From assembly GCA_905221605.1 (NCBI GenBank), contig CAJNDS010001968.1:347501-409500 (forward strand): a DNA stretch of 62,000 nucleotides. Reading direction: 5' to 3'. Positions 1-11,383 of this stretch are shown here, one piece after another. Both the position numbers and the translations under genes were made by a program. Each line of letters begins with the position of its first letter. The first letter of the stretch is position 1. The notes below the pieces were generated by a model. It made no database searches. It saw nothing but the letters and a program-made list of their open reading frames with translations, and was not told where the DNA came from. Source of the stretch: Symbiodinium natans (lineage: Eukaryota > Sar > Dinophyceae > Suessiales > Symbiodiniaceae).

Positions 1-747
1 TGCCGCGCAACCAAAGTGTGCTGACTTGAACTGCACTCGTAAAGTTCTAAACCCTAAACCCTAAACCCATAACTTAAGCCAGGTTCCCTTTTAGTAAGTG
101 GGCGCTGTGTAGCTTGTCTTTCCCCGAGAGGCCATCCCTTTAAAGGGCCTTTCAAACTCCTTCTTTGGGTTTGGGCTCCTGACAAACAACCCCTTTGAAC
201 ACACAGGGCGCCCGTGTTCTCCCCAGCTTACTAGGCTTGTTCACGTGAAGACGTTGTAGCCAAGCAGGGTATGGGTTTAGGCTATGTAGGCTAGCAGGGT
301 TGACGGCCTGGTAAACGACTAAGGACTTAGTTGTGGCTTCAGCTTGTGTTAACAAGGCGGTTCAGAGATGTAGGGTAGGGGGGGGTTAAGGCTGTGTCTT
401 CTGCATTCTCCTTCCGCGCGCCAGGAATCTCTCAAGGTTGTGGTACACGCAACTCTGATTCAGCTAAGACGCCTGAAGCTTAGACCCTAAACCCAATGCC
501 ATACACACTGAGCCCTCAACCCCAACACCATCACTCCGACTGCTTCTCTTACACTTCTCGGAAGCTATTGAGACTGGAGCTCCAACAAGAACCCAAATTA
601 ATACGTCAACTCGGCCCTCTGTGCATTCGGCCACTTTCTCCCCCAGATCTCTCAGAGCCTTCCGGAGCCGCCTTAGCCATCATGAAGAAAGGACTTCGCG
701 TGTGGACCTCAAGGGGGAGAAGATACCCTAAACCCTAAACCCCAACA

Positions 748-829
748 GTTTAGGGTTTAGGGTTTAGGGTTTAGGGTTTAGGGTTTAGGGTCCAGGGTTC
801 AGGGTTTAGGGTTTAGGGTTTAGGGTTTA
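748..829. repeat. TTTAGGG tract
   Basis: About eleven TTTAGGG units, two of them variant (TCCAGGG and TTCAGGG), directly after a short CCCTAAA run of opposite orientation at 724-742. The head-to-head arrangement argues for internal insertion or expansion rather than a telomere. Confidence 0.9.
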
Positions 830-1671
830 AGAAGCCCTATGCTCTCAAGTGGAAAGGCTCTTCGGGCCTGCAGGGTGTTGAGAGGCTTCTGGTCGGCTTT
901 TTTGCGGGGCTGAGGTTCGGCTTTCTTGGACTCATCTAAGTGACGGAGTTGTCGGCTATTTGCGCAACAACCCCCCCCCCCCAAAAAAAAAAAAAGAACC
1001 AATCAAGCCAAACATATTCTATCTTCAATGTTCTGTCTTTTAAGGGTAGTATGGGATGATTATCATGTGTTTCGTTTGCGATTCTTAAGAAATAGTAGGA
1101 GTGTCGTGACAATTGGACAGCTGGCGTGACTGGCGTGCTTCTAGCCTAAACCGTAGTCACAGCCCAGACCCCCAGATTATTTTATCCCTTGCAACGCTGA
1201 CACGCCTTAGTTCCACCCCACGTCCTGAACCCTGAAGGCCTCTTTTGCCATCCCCCAAGACTTCAACCCGTGCAATTCCCACCCAACAACTTCATGCCCT
1301 AAACTCTAAAACCATTAAAGAAACCCAACACTCCACTCACAAAACCCTGAGCCTCAAAGCCTAAACTCAAAAAGCGAAATGATGAGATTCAGATAATTCC
1401 CAAAGAGCCCAATATCCTGTAATGAAGGAATATACCTTGCCCCTAACCCCTAATTCCTCCATTAAGGGATGTTAAGGGCTCTTTGGGAACCGCAGCGATC
1501 AGGGCAATATCCCCTAAACCCTCAAACCGAATTCGGATATTTTGTTTTTGGGGGGGTTCTTAAGCAATTCCCCCCCCTCCCCCGCCTCCCCCCCTCGGCT
1601 TCGGGTTTAGGGCTTAGGGTTTCGGCTTTAGGGTCTAGGGTTTAGGGCTTGGCGTTTCGGGCTTAGGATTC

Positions 1672-1785
1672 TAACCCTAAACCCTAAACCCTAAACCCTA
1701 AACCCTAAACCCCAAACCCTAAACCCTAAACCCTAAACCCTAAACCCTAAACCCCAAACCCTAAACCCTAAACCCTAAACCTAAA
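1672..1785. repeat. CCCTAAA tract
   Basis: About sixteen CCCTAAA units with two CCCCAAA variants. It ends shortly before the exon-like island at 1822-1888, so it would sit in the intron upstream of it. Confidence 0.9.
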
Positions 1786-1821
1786 CTGCAAGCCCTGCCA
1801 CCCCCGCCCATCCTGGCTTAG

Positions 1822-1888
1822 CCCATGGACCTGCTCAAGTCCGCGCTCGCTGAGCGCCAGGCGAAGGTGCGGCCCTCCGAATATCAGG
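1822..1888 (+). CDS. Candidate micro-exon, unknown protein
   Basis: Unique GC-rich island between a CCCTAAA tract and a TTTAGGG tract. It follows TGGCTTAG and reads P-MDLLKSALAERQAKVRPSEY-Q in one frame, a typical amphipathic helical composition. It ends CAGG directly before GTTTAGGG, so the telomere-like repeat itself would supply the GT donor. The protein is not recognised. The evidence is composition plus flanking splice-like sites only. Confidence 0.45.
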
Positions 1889-2037
1889 GTTTAGGGTATA
1901 GGGTATAGGGTTTAGGGTTTAGGGCTTAGGGTTTAGGGTTTAGGGTTTAGGGTTTAGGGCTTAGGGTTGAGGGTTTAGAGTTTAGGGTTTGTACTGTTGC
2001 TATTATTGTTGTTATCTTCTGTTGCATGTTGTGTACT

Positions 2038-2071
2038 TTTTTTTTTTTTTTTTGGGGGGGGGGGGGGGGTG
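2038..2071. repeat. Poly-T / poly-G tract
   Basis: A long T run passes directly into a run of about 18 G. Homopolymer G tracts like this recur at 2630, 28561, 35918, 38325 and 38819 in the window. Confidence 0.85.
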
Positions 2072-2751
2072 GTGGGATGGGGTTTCAGGATTTGGGGTTG
2101 GTGGGTTGAGGGTTTTTAGGTCTGAGTTTTGAGGTTCTAGGGTTATAGGTGTCAGGGTTGGGGCTTTTAGCGGTTTGATTTCGGTAGAAGGCTCTGGTCT
2201 GTTTCAGGGGATTTGGCTTTTAAGGGGTTCGGGTTGGGATGTTCCCCCTTGTGCTAACGGTCCTTCAGAGAGATATGAAGATATGAAGGACTGTTGGTAT
2301 AAGGGGGAACAGGTTCATGGTACTAACCGAAAAGCAGTTGCACTTCTGACCGTATTAGGGCAAGTAAGGGGCTTCTAAGTGGATTATAAGTGCAGTTATC
2401 ATTGGTTCTTGAGTAGCAGGAACCTCCAAGCAGGGGTTGGGAGGTCTCTCGCTTCAGGGTTTTGGCTTTTAGGGCTTCGGGCTCAGGAGTTTTCTGGGTA
2501 CCAAGTCCCCTGTAGTTGCTTTGCTTGTGTTCAGGAGGGGGCGACGCCTACGTTCCTGTTCATCCTTACAGGCCATAGACCCCAAGCCCTAGACCTTGTA
2601 ACCCTTTAGCGCTCAGGATGTTGGGGGGAAGGGGGGGGGGGGGGTTGGGTCCGAAAAAGCGTGTATCGTTTCTTCCTTTTGCAGGATTAAGAGGGTCCCT
2701 AAGCGCCATAAACTATACTTGGGGGTTCATGGGTAGTTTGTGTTCTTACAG

Positions 2752-2811
2752 CTCCAAGTAGCGCAGGCACAAAAGACGATTGCAGAGACTGGCCAGAAGC
2801 CGTCGCCTCAG
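2752..2811 (+). CDS. Candidate micro-exon, unknown protein
   Basis: After the acceptor-like TGTTCTTACAG the frame reads LQVAQAQKTIAETGQKPSPQ, a helix-like sequence, before CTTAGGGTTTAGG begins. The downstream boundary is not fixed. No family recognised. Confidence 0.35.
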
Positions 2812-3510
2812 TGCCCGCTTAGGGTTTAGGTTGGTTAGGAACAACTGGGCTCACTCGCGAATCGATAGGGGGTCCTTGCAGGAAAGGGCTATAACGGCGT
2901 TTGTAGTTGGGCTGCACCCTTGAAGGCTTAATGTATAAGCGAGGTACCCTAAACCCTAAGCCCTAAACCCTAACCCTCTAACCCTAAACCCTTAAGAGGC
3001 GAACCTTCCCTTGGCTTATGGAACCTGTTCACGAAGTGACCTTTGGGCCTAAGGGTTCGTTGATTTACAAATTCAGGTTTTTTGGGGTTTAGGGTTTAGG
3101 GTTTAGGGCTAGGCTTTACAGTAGGGTTTAGGGTTTAGGGTTTAGGGTTTAGGGTTTAGGGTTTAGGGTTTAGGGTATAGGGTTCTGCAACCGTCGCGGG
3201 CTTATAGTAGGAATGGTCACAGTGTTGCTTCCCGCGTAGGGGCCCCCATCACTTCCTTTAGGATGGGATGCTGGACCCTAAGCTGTAAAGCCTAAATCCC
3301 CACCCCAACTACTATCCTGTAACCAACCAAACGCTTAAATAAGGGTTATTTACAGATAGTTTAGGGTTTAGGGTTCAGGGTTTAAGGTTTAGGGGTAGTA
3401 TACCACAACCACACAACCAGACAAAGGGTGAAGCCGAGGTGTTCTCCAAACTTGCGCACAATTATGAGGTCTTGTAACACCTCCCAACTTAAAAGCTCAG
3501 GCTTGGATGC

Positions 3511-3641
3511 CCCTAAACCCTAAACCCTAAACCCTAAACCCTAAACCCTAAACCCTAAACCCTAAACCCTAAACCCTAAACCCTAAACCCTAAACCCTAA
3601 ACCCTAAACCCTAAACCCTAAACCCTAAACCCTAAACCCTA
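3511..3641. repeat. CCCTAAA tract, about 18 units
   Basis: Nearly perfect uninterrupted CCCTAAA array lying immediately upstream of the exon-like island at 3675. Confidence 0.95.
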
Positions 3642-3674
3642 CAAACCCAAAACCTGAAGCCTGAAACCCTGCAG

Positions 3675-3771
3675 ATGGATCAAGCGAAGCGAGCTGGAAG
3701 CAAAGCGCATGGAGGAGAGGGCCGATCGCTTCAGGATGCTCCACGTACAGATCGTGGGCTTCCTCTCTAGG
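3675..3771 (+). CDS. Candidate micro-exon, charged helical segment
   Basis: Follows CCCTGCAG. One frame reads IKRSELEAKRMEERADRF and continues RMLHVQIV, strongly coiled-coil-like. A second frame is also open but has poorer composition. The likely end is before GGTTCAGGGTTTAGGG. Function unknown. Confidence 0.42.
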
Positions 3772-3990
3772 GTTCAGGGTTTAGGGCTGAGCCCCTAGGT
3801 TCCCCCCTTTAAAAAACCTGAATGAGGCTTACTCAACCCTAAACCCTAAACCCTAAACCCTAAACCCTAAACCCTAAACCGTTGGATCCTTATCCTCTAG
3901 AGTTGTTAGGGTCTTCGGGCCTTTGGGTTTAGGGTTTTCGGCCTCTTGGAGCTGCAGGGTTTGGGGATTTAGGGCTTAATTAGGATCAAG

Positions 3991-4258
3991 GGCCCTAAAC
4001 CCTAAACCCTAAACCCTAAACCCTAAACCCTAAACCCTAAACCCTAAACCCTAAACCCTAAACCCTAAACCCTAAACCCTAAACCCTAAACCCTAAACCC
4101 TAAAACCGAAACCCTAAACCCTAAACCCTAAACCCTAAACCCTAAACCCTAAACCCTAAACCCTAAACCCTAAACCCTAAACCCTAAACCCTAAACCCTA
4201 ACCCCTAAACCCTAAACCCTAACCCTAAACCCTAAACCCTAAACCCTAAACCCTAAAC
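3991..4258. repeat. Longest CCCTAAA tract, about 38 units
   Basis: The longest telomere-type run in the window, about 265 bp, with only a few variants (AAACCGAAACCC near 4105 and some 6- or 8-base units). Confidence 0.95.
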
Positions 4259-4520
4259 CTGGAAAAAAAGTAATGTTTGAGGGTTGAAGCTTGAGTTTTC
4301 GGGCTGCTACTTCAAGTTTTTGGATTCTTCTTCTAAAACCCAAGCCCCATTTGTTCTTGGGCCTCCTGTTTGCTTCAAGAACCCTCCAAAGCCCTAGCCT
4401 CAGATAGGAGATTGCAGGAACCACCCAAAACGTACCCAGACACGGGCTCCCCTAAACACAACACCCCAACCCTAAACCCTAAACCCTGAACCCCTAAACC
4501 CTAAACCCCTAAACCCGAAG

Positions 4521-4600
4521 CACCAATTGTTGTGGAGCTTGCTGTCCCAGAGGAAATTGAGGTCCGTGACGAGACAGAGAAGTCAAACCTGAAAAACTGG
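4521..4600 (+). CDS. Candidate micro-exon, unknown protein
   Basis: Begins after AAACCCGAAG and reads PIVVELAVPEEIEVRDETEK then SNLKNW, ending ACTGG before GTAGGTAACC, a good donor. The same ACTGG|GTAGGTAACC junction recurs at 34629-34630, where a related intron-like repeat begins. The protein is unknown. Confidence 0.5.
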
Positions 4601-4800
4601 GTAGGTAACCTGAAAACCTGTTTTGGTGATATGAGGCAGGGTATATATTACTGTTCTGGGTGAGTGTATATAAGGTTCCTGTTTAATTTTGGTGAGTGTA
4701 TATACCTGGTGTCCTTTTGGGGGTACAAGAAATATATACCCTACTTCATATAGAACCCAAACTAAGCCCTTTTTTGGGCTAGGGTTTTTCAGTCCCTAAG
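4601..4800 (+). repeat. Introner-like repeat, copy 1
   Basis: This segment starts GTAGGTAACCT and ends with TTTTTTGGGCTAGGGTTTTT followed by CAGTCCCTAAG. A shorter relative at 34630-34712 has the same start and a near-identical end. Both follow ACTGG and both have intron-type ends. I infer a repeat family that forms whole introns. Confidence 0.5.
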
Positions 4801-4931
4801 ACACCTGGGCGTCGATTATGACCTTTCCCATGTCTGCCCAGGGCATGTCCCTCAGCCCTTATAGGGTTTAGGGCTTAGGGTTTAGGGTTTAGGGTTTAAG
4901 GTTCAGGGTTTAGGGCTTAGGGTTTAGGGCC

Positions 4932-5239
4932 GAGAACACGGAGGCAGCCGGTCCTTCGCCAACATGGTCTACGGATTCCACGCTTCCATTCGGGTCTCCA
5001 GGCGTGTCCGTGCCATGGCGCGGGGTGAGGTGACTTTCGGCGCCACTATGAACATCCAGCCGACATACCCTTGCGCGCGCGTCGCTAGCGCGGGAGCACG
5101 GCACAGGCGTCATTTCAGAAGCGCCATGTTCTGCGCCAGCTGGACGGTTGCACGAGAGGCTTTACGGTTCAGACCCGCCTTTGAGTGCTGTTGGGTGCGG
5201 ATTCTCGGCTCTCATGCTCTACGACCTTCCAGAGCGTAA
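4932..5239 (+). other. GC-rich unique island, possibly coding
   Basis: About 300 bp without telomere-like repeats between two TTTAGGG regions. A 91-codon + strand frame (4964-5239) is open and arginine-rich, but an opposite-strand frame is also open, so the coding call is weak. Nothing recognised. Confidence 0.2.
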
Positions 5240-5816
5240 TGATCTAGGGTTTAGGGTTTAGGGAGTAGGGCTTAGTTCTGCCTGGACCCCCGGAGACCTT
5301 ACTTTCCACGCCCCTAAACTCCCGAAACCCAATAAACTCCGAAACACTTAAACGCCCTGAACCCTATAATACCTAGACACCTAATCGCTCTCAGGGTAGT
5401 TTCATGGTGCCTTAGTATGAGCGCCGAACAGGGGACCCCTTTTTTGCCCTTTATATACCCTACAGAACCTAAGCGGCCATACTTCGGAATTGTCTAAAGG
5501 AGGTAAGGGACCATGTTAAGGTCTGGATCACGTAAACACCAAATCACCTAAATCCTAAACCTGCAACCCGAAAGCCCAACCTCCTCTCAAAGCACAAAGA
5601 GCCGACCTACTTCCAGGCCTCCACCGCCCTCCCTAGACCCTAACTGGAACCCTAAACCCTCAACCCTAAACCAGAAACCCCCTAAACCCTCAACCCTACA
5701 CCAGAGACCCCCTAAACCGTCAACCCCAAACCCTCAACCCGGAACCCTAAACCCTGAACCCTAAACCCTAAACCCCACCTACTTCAAGGCCTGGTTCCAC
5801 GCTTCCTCGAACACAG

Positions 5817-5874
5817 GAGTACTTCGCCGAACAGCGGCGTGAGGAAGAGAAGCTCAAGGCCAAACTTCGCGCGA
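5817..5874 (+). CDS. Candidate micro-exon, coiled-coil-like
   Basis: Between CGAACACAG and GTTTAGGGG. The frame reads EYFAEQRREEEKLKAKLRA, strongly charged and helical, and the island is 58 bp. The donor GT belongs to the telomere-like repeat that follows. Confidence 0.5.
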
Positions 5875-6605
5875 GTTTAGGGGCTTAGGGTTTAGGGTTA
5901 AGGTTTTAGGGTTCAACTGGGGTTTAGGGTTTGGGATTTAGGGTTTAGGGTTAGAGTTTAGGATTTAGGGCTTGGGGTTCGTCATCTCAAGCACCGACTA
6001 TTTCGTCAAATTTGCCGCCTCATTCAAGGCAAACGCCGACCCTTTAGGCACATGTTGCCGCCGACGTTGGGGCCATTGAGGTTATGTACCATATGAAAAA
6101 GAAAGTTGGGTTTAGGGGTTAGGGGTTTTGGGGCTTAGGTTTGAGGGTTTAGGGTTTAGGGTTTAGGGTTTAGGGTTTAGGGTTTAGGGTTTAGGGTTTA
6201 GGGTGGTTAGGAGGCCAAGGGCTTGGTGTCTAGGGCTTAGTCTTGTTGGGAGTTCTTGGTTGTAAGTTTAGGGTTTGTAGGGTTTGTAGGGTTTGTAGGG
6301 TTTGAGGGTTGAGGGTTTAGGGTTTAGGGTTTAGGGTTTAGGGTTTAGGGTTTAGGTTTGGGTCTTGGGTGTAGGGTTTAGGAATCAGGGTTAGGCAGCA
6401 TTGGTATGACCTCACAGGATCTAGGGTTTAGGGTTGACAGCAGGTGGGTTTAAAGAAGGTGTAATTTGCGCGACCGGCTCCGTGTTTGCCTGCAGGTGGG
6501 GTTGCCGGTCCTTGGGTTTAGGGCTGCGGCTTAGGGTTATTGCGAAGCTTCTTCTCCATTCAGAAGTACCTCATGAACCACCAGGTACAGTTGCTTGCAA
6601 CACCT

Positions 6606-6746
6606 TAAACCCTCAACCCTAAGCCCTAACCCTAATCCCTAAACCTTAAACCCTACACCCTAAACCCTAAACCCTAAACCCTAAACCCTAAACCCTAAAC
6701 CCTAAACCCTAAACCCTAAACCCTAAACCCTAAACCCTAAACCCTA
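6606..6746. repeat. CCCTAAA tract
   Basis: About twenty units, degenerate at the left edge and clean from about 6655. Confidence 0.9.
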
Positions 6747-7814
6747 CACACAGGGACTTCTGCCTGCAATTTTCTATTCAGGGTTCGGTCGGGGTGCGAC
6801 TCCATGGTCTAGAGACAGGTGACAGTATTGCTTTGCTGAAGCTTAGGGTTTAGGGTTTAGGGTTTAGGGTTTAGGGGTTAGGGATTAGGGGTTTAGGGTT
6901 TAGGGGCAGGATGCATGATGAAAGCTGGAGACCGGCGCCATATACCTTGATCGCCTAGGAGCAGCTGCCGGCAGGGCGCTACTTCTTTGCCCCTGTTGCC
7001 GCAACATTGTCTGCGTCAGAACAGGCAATATACCCATACGCAGGGAAACCCCCAAAACCCTACACCCGAGTTTTTGGGTGTCAGGTTTCGGGTTTAGGAT
7101 GCACGTCTCAAGCCCCTGTGCGTAAGGCCATGCAGAAGGACCCTGCCATGCAGGTGTGCCTACTTGAACTGAATTTATTCTTATAAAAGCCCTGAACCCT
7201 ATAAGCCCTAAACCCGAAACCCACCCTTTGCAGAAGAAGGGTAGGTATCTTTTTTTCTCACCTGAGGTTCCTGAGCAAGCTAGAAGAAGTTCTGCAGCAA
7301 AGCGATGATGCACTTACCCCTTGACAACGTCGCGAATCTTTAAGCAGCTGTTTCTGTGGCTCTGTTTGCAGTGATTCCTTGGGAGCAGATGTTTCGGGCG
7401 CTTGCCGGCTAGGAGATTGCCCCAAGTAAGCCCTAAGCCCTAAACAACCCTAAGCCCTAAACCCTAAACCCCTAGCGGCCCTAGCGTCATGGCATGATGC
7501 TTGACGATGCTTCACGTGCTCCAGGGACGCGCAGGGTGTCGTTTGCAGACGCCCACCATTCACGCCTACTTGCTTTGTCCCATACTTGAGCATTTTCCCA
7601 GAAACCCTTGGGAGGATTCAACAGGTAGATCCCCGTAAGGGTTTGTAGAATGGCCCAAAAGTAGTAATAAGGCACACTCTCAACCCTAAACCCAAGATTC
7701 CTAAACCTTGAACTAAACCCTAAGGTATTCTTTGCGGCTCTATTTTTTGGATCCTCCCAGGGGTATGGTTGGCCTACAAGGCGTCGCAACCAAGCCCCAA
7801 ACCTTAACCCCCTT

Positions 7815-7917
7815 GGTTCTTAGTAGGGAATGGGGGAAACCCTAAACCCTAAACATCCCCAAAGGTGATATAAAGCAGGATATAGTGTACCTCATTCCCT
7901 CATTCCCTACTACAACC
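7815..7917. mobile_element. MITE-like element with AGTAGGGAATGGGGGAA ends
   Basis: The left end reads GGTTCTTAGTAGGGAATGGG and the right end reads ATTCCCTCATTCCCTACTAC then AACC, an imperfect inverted copy. The ~103-bp interior includes CCCTAAA units. The same terminal sequence recurs at 15812, 34265 and 44144. Too short to encode a protein, so it would be non-autonomous. Confidence 0.55.
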
Positions 7918-8273
7918 AGCAAGTTAAAGCCGGTCCCGGTCTAGTGCTGACACTGCACTCTGCAAGCCCATTGCCTCGTCGATGCTTGCGGAATGGGTCA
8001 TCGGTTTGCCAGGGTTTAGGGTTTGGGGTTTAGGGTTCAGGGTTTAGGGTTCAGGGTTCAGGGTTCAGGGTTTAGGGTTTAGGCTGCATATCCAGCCCTT
8101 CTTTCTTGACGAAGCATCAGTGGAAGTGGCTGCGAGTCCGCCCCGTGAGGGCGCTAAACCCCCAATTTGATCCTAAAACCCTAAACCCTAAACCCTACAC
8201 CCGAAACCCTCAACCAAAACCCTGAACCCTAAACCCTAACCCTAAACCCTAAACCGCTTGCCCTCCTGCCCAG

Positions 8274-8318
8274 GCTGATGAAGAGGCCAAGATGAAGAAG
8301 CTGGAAGAGCGCACCCGC
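8274..8318 (+). CDS. Candidate 45-bp micro-exon
   Basis: Exactly 15 codons, ADEEAKMKKLEERTR, between CCTCCTGCCCAG and GTAATATGC. It has one of the best acceptor and donor pairs among the islands and an obvious coiled-coil composition. Host gene unknown. Confidence 0.55.
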
Positions 8319-8639
8319 GTAATATGCAGGGGGGTCGGAAAATTTTCTAATAACATTCCCTTAGGGTTTAGGGTTGAGGGTTTAGGGTTTAGGGTTTAGG
8401 GTTTAGGGTGTAGGGTTTAGGGTTTAGAGGGTTTAGAGTTTAGGGTTCAGCAGCTCCGGAACGCGCAGGTTTATGGTGAAGTTTAGGGTTTAGAGTTTAG
8501 GGTTCAGCAGCTCCGGATCGAGCAGTTTTATGGTACAGTTATTTTTACGGTTCTGATAGAACACCCACCCACCCAGAGAATCCCATAAACATTGCGAATA
8601 TAAACAGTGTTAATTACTCCAATCATGCAACCAAGGGCT

Positions 8640-8845
8640 ACCTAAACCCTTGAGGCCCTAAACCCTTGAGACCCTAAACCCTTGAAACCCTGAACCCCGA
8701 CCTTGAGGCCTTGAAAACCTAAACCCCGGCCTTGAGGCCCTGGAAACCTAAACCCCGGCCTTGAGGCCCTGAAACCCCAAACCCCGGCCTTGAGGCCTTG
8801 AAACCCTAAACCCCGCCGGCCTTGAGGAATTGAAACCCTAAACCC
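8640..8845. repeat. ~30-bp tandem repeat containing CCCTAAACCCC
   Basis: About seven units of the form CCTTGAGGCCTTGAAACCCT followed by AAACCCCGG. It looks like a telomere-type unit captured inside a longer tandem unit. Confidence 0.85.
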
Positions 8846-8954
8846 CACAAGCAGGCAAAAAAAAGGGGGGGAAGCCCTTCGTGGTTCCGAGGTCGTCAGT
8901 GTTGTCAGACTCTTTTATATGTAAGTGCATACGAATAGAAATGCAAAATGCATG

Positions 8955-8996
<42 letters not shown>

Positions 8997-9044
8997 TATA
9001 TGTGTATGTATACATACGTATGTACATATATATATATATATATG

Positions 9045-9081
<37 letters not shown>

Positions 9082-9127
9082 GTATGTATATACACACACA
9101 CACATATATATATATATATGTATATGT
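8955..9127. repeat. TA / TATG microsatellite
   Basis: Long (TA)n with TATG, TACA and CA interruptions. Frames open through it encode only Tyr-Ile runs and are not genes. Confidence 0.95.
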
Positions 9128-9170
9128 AGAGACACATGTTTCTCACCCTCGATCAAGCCCTGATGCCCAG

Positions 9171-9223
9171 GCACTTCACGAAGTCGGGTCAAAAAGACCA
9201 GGAGTCCAAGAAGGAGCACCTGA
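9171..9223 (+). CDS. Candidate micro-exon, unknown
   Basis: Follows TGATGCCCAG and ends CACCTGA before GTAAACCCTAAACCC, where the CCCTAAA-orientation repeat would supply a GTAAAC donor. Two frames are open ([17 protein letters not shown], and [17 protein letters not shown]), so the phase is uncertain. Confidence 0.38.
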
Positions 9224-9645
9224 GTAAACCCTAAACCCTAAACCCTGAACCCTAAACCCTAAACCCTAAACCCTAAACCCTAAACCCTTGGCGCTCTAAG
9301 CCGCGCAGACCCTACGTCCTTTTTTGGCCGGTTTAGGGATTTAAGGTTCAGGGTGTTAGGGTTTTGGATTTTTGGAGGTTTTCAGGGTTCTATGGTTTAG
9401 GGGTTTATGGGTCTTAGGGTTTGAGGGCTTGGCGTCCTGAAGACTCTGCCGCGTCGGAGGCTTCATGGCGATGTCTAGCTGAAAGCAAAGATGGTCGCTA
9501 AACCATGCCCCACTTGGAGGTTCATCGTACAACCCAATTAGAACTGTACTCGAAACCCACAAAAAAAGCTCCTTAAGTGCCCTACTATGGATATAGTTGG
9601 GCTACCTAAACCCTAAACCCTAAACCCTAAACCCGATTGCTTCAG

Positions 9646-9730
9646 GAGATCCCGGCCCATCTCCTCGATGAGGCACTCCTGGCAGACGATGACGCGGAGC
9701 CTCTCGAATGCAGGGTGCGCAAGTACATGG
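9646..9730 (+). CDS. Candidate micro-exon, unknown protein
   Basis: Between ATTGCTTCAG and GTTTAGGG. The 85-bp frame reads EIPAHLLDEALLADDDAEPL then ECRVRKYM. The coding look is clear and the donor is the first base of a TTTAGGG tract. Not recognised. Confidence 0.52.
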
Positions 9731-10445
9731 GTTTAGGGTTTAGGGTTTAGGGTTTAGGGTTTAGGGTTTTTTGGTTTAGGGTTTAGTACCCCAAGTACCC
9801 AATGCACATGATATATGGGTGGTTCTCAGAGTTGGGATACATTTTTGGGTCGCCTATACAATACGGCACCCGTAAAATAAGGACCCCATAGGGCTTAGGA
9901 TTTACCCTAAACCCTAAACCCTAAACCCTAAACCCTAAACCCTAAACCCTAAACCCTAAACCCAAAAGGGACCTTAAGTTTCGGGCTTAGGATTTAGGAT
10001 TTCGGATTTAGGGTTTAGGGTTTTAGGGACTTAATGCAGAAAACTACCCATTGTTAATGCAAATGCAGATTCGTACGTAAACCCTATCAACCCTACAAGG
10101 CCTGCAAGCCTATAAGCCCTATGAACCCTATAAACCCTATGAGCCCAAAGCCCAAAAAAAGGGGGTGTCCAAACCCAAAAGCCCCCGACTGTCTGTCAAT
10201 AAAACACTAAATTGCTCCAAGCACTCAGCCGAGATTAGGGCTTAGGGTCCCTAAGGGTGTGTATAGAAAGCTTAGGGTTTAGGGTTCAGGGTTCAGCGGT
10301 TTAGAGTTTAGAGTTTAGGACTTAGGGAAACCCTAAACCCTATTCTTTGAGAGTTTTTGGTTCTACTTGGAGGACTGCTGCTGTTGGGCCCGTATTTTGG
10401 GTTTAGGCTCCTGAGTAGGTAGGTAGTCTTTAACCTTTTGCGGTA

Positions 10446-10592
10446 CCCTAAAGCCTAAACCCTAAACCCTAAACCCTAACCCTAAACCCTAAACCCTAAA
10501 CCCTAAACCCTAAACCCTAAACCCTAAACCCTAAACCCTAAACCCTAAACCCTAAACCCTAAACCCTAAACCCTAAACCCTAACCCTAAACC
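10446..10592. repeat. CCCTAAA tract, about 20 units
   Basis: Starts directly after TTTTGCGGTAC, so that GTACCCTAAA could act as a donor. The same GTACCCTAAA start is seen at 2945 and 13715. Confidence 0.92.
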
Positions 10593-10670
10593 TGTTTATA
10601 AGGTCCAAGGTTTTACGGTCCAGGCTGGACATACACTTGGCTGCGCTAAACCTCAACTTCCTGTCGGGTT

Positions 10671-10736
10671 TAGGGTTTAGGGTTTAGGGTTTAGGGTTTA
10701 GGGTTTAGGGTTTAGGGTTTAGGGTTTAGGGTTTAG
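10671..10736. repeat. TTTAGGG tract
   Basis: About nine clean units in the opposite orientation to the tract 80 bp upstream. Confidence 0.92.
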
Positions 10737-10806
10737 GGGTAGTGCCCCTGATCCCTAAACTACCTTCAATCCCCCAAATCCCTAACCTGAAACCTTCGCG
10801 GCTCAG

Positions 10807-10870
10807 GCCGCCCCTGGGCGTCGAGGAGATCGTGACCCGCTTCCGGCAGATGGGCCAGCCCATGAGCTCA
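10807..10870 (+). CDS. Candidate micro-exon, unknown protein
   Basis: After TTCGCGGCTCAG the frame reads PPLGVEEIVTRFRQMGQPMS, and the island ends near GTGTCTTGGG. Convincing composition; host gene unknown. Confidence 0.5.
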
Positions 10871-10871
10871 G

Positions 10872-11160
10872 TGTCTTGGGTTTGGGGTTTCAGGTCTTGT
10901 GTTTAGGTTTTAGGGTTTAGGGTTTGGGGTTTCAGGTCTTTGGTTTAGGGTTTAGGGTTTTGGGGTTTGCGGTTGTGGGTTTTTGGGGTTTTGGGGTTTC
11001 GGGGTCTTGGGGTTTGGAGTTTAGGGTTTTGGGGTTTTGCGGTTGGGCTTGTCTTGGGGTTTGTTGTTTAGGAGTTTGGAGTTACGGCTTTTGAGGGGTT
11101 TGGGGTTTAAGTCTAAGTAGCGTTTCGGGTCTTAAGACCAGGGTTTTGGGTTTGGGGCTT
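10872..11160. repeat. Degenerate GGTTT/GGGGTTTTG region
   Basis: About 290 bp of decayed telomere-like sequence rich in GGGTTTTGGGG. No gene seen. A similar degenerate block occurs at 46580-46645. Confidence 0.75.
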
Positions 11161-11308
11161 AAACCCTAAACCCTAAGCCCTAAACCCTTTAGGGCTTGGG
11201 TTTAGGTGACTTGGGTTGCAGCTTAGAGCTTATGGGGGCCCCATGGCCCAATGACTTTGCAGTAGGTGCTTGAGCTCTGGAAGCAGGCTTCGGCTGGCGT
11301 GGTGATGT

Positions 11309-11383
11309 TAGGGTTTAGGGTTTAGGGTTTAGGGTTTAGGGTTTAGGGTTTAGGGTTTAGGGTTTAGGGTTTAGGGTTTAGGG
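11309..11383. repeat. TTTAGGG tract
   Basis: Ten to eleven clean units, ending directly before the possible coding block at 11384-11740. Confidence 0.92.

Noticed and set aside
1-4260. Chromosome end or subtelomere
   Set aside because: Tracts occur throughout the window in both orientations, alternating with exon-like islands, and inside a Kelch intron.
8838-9227. Tyr-Ile-rich frames
   Set aside because: TA microsatellite.
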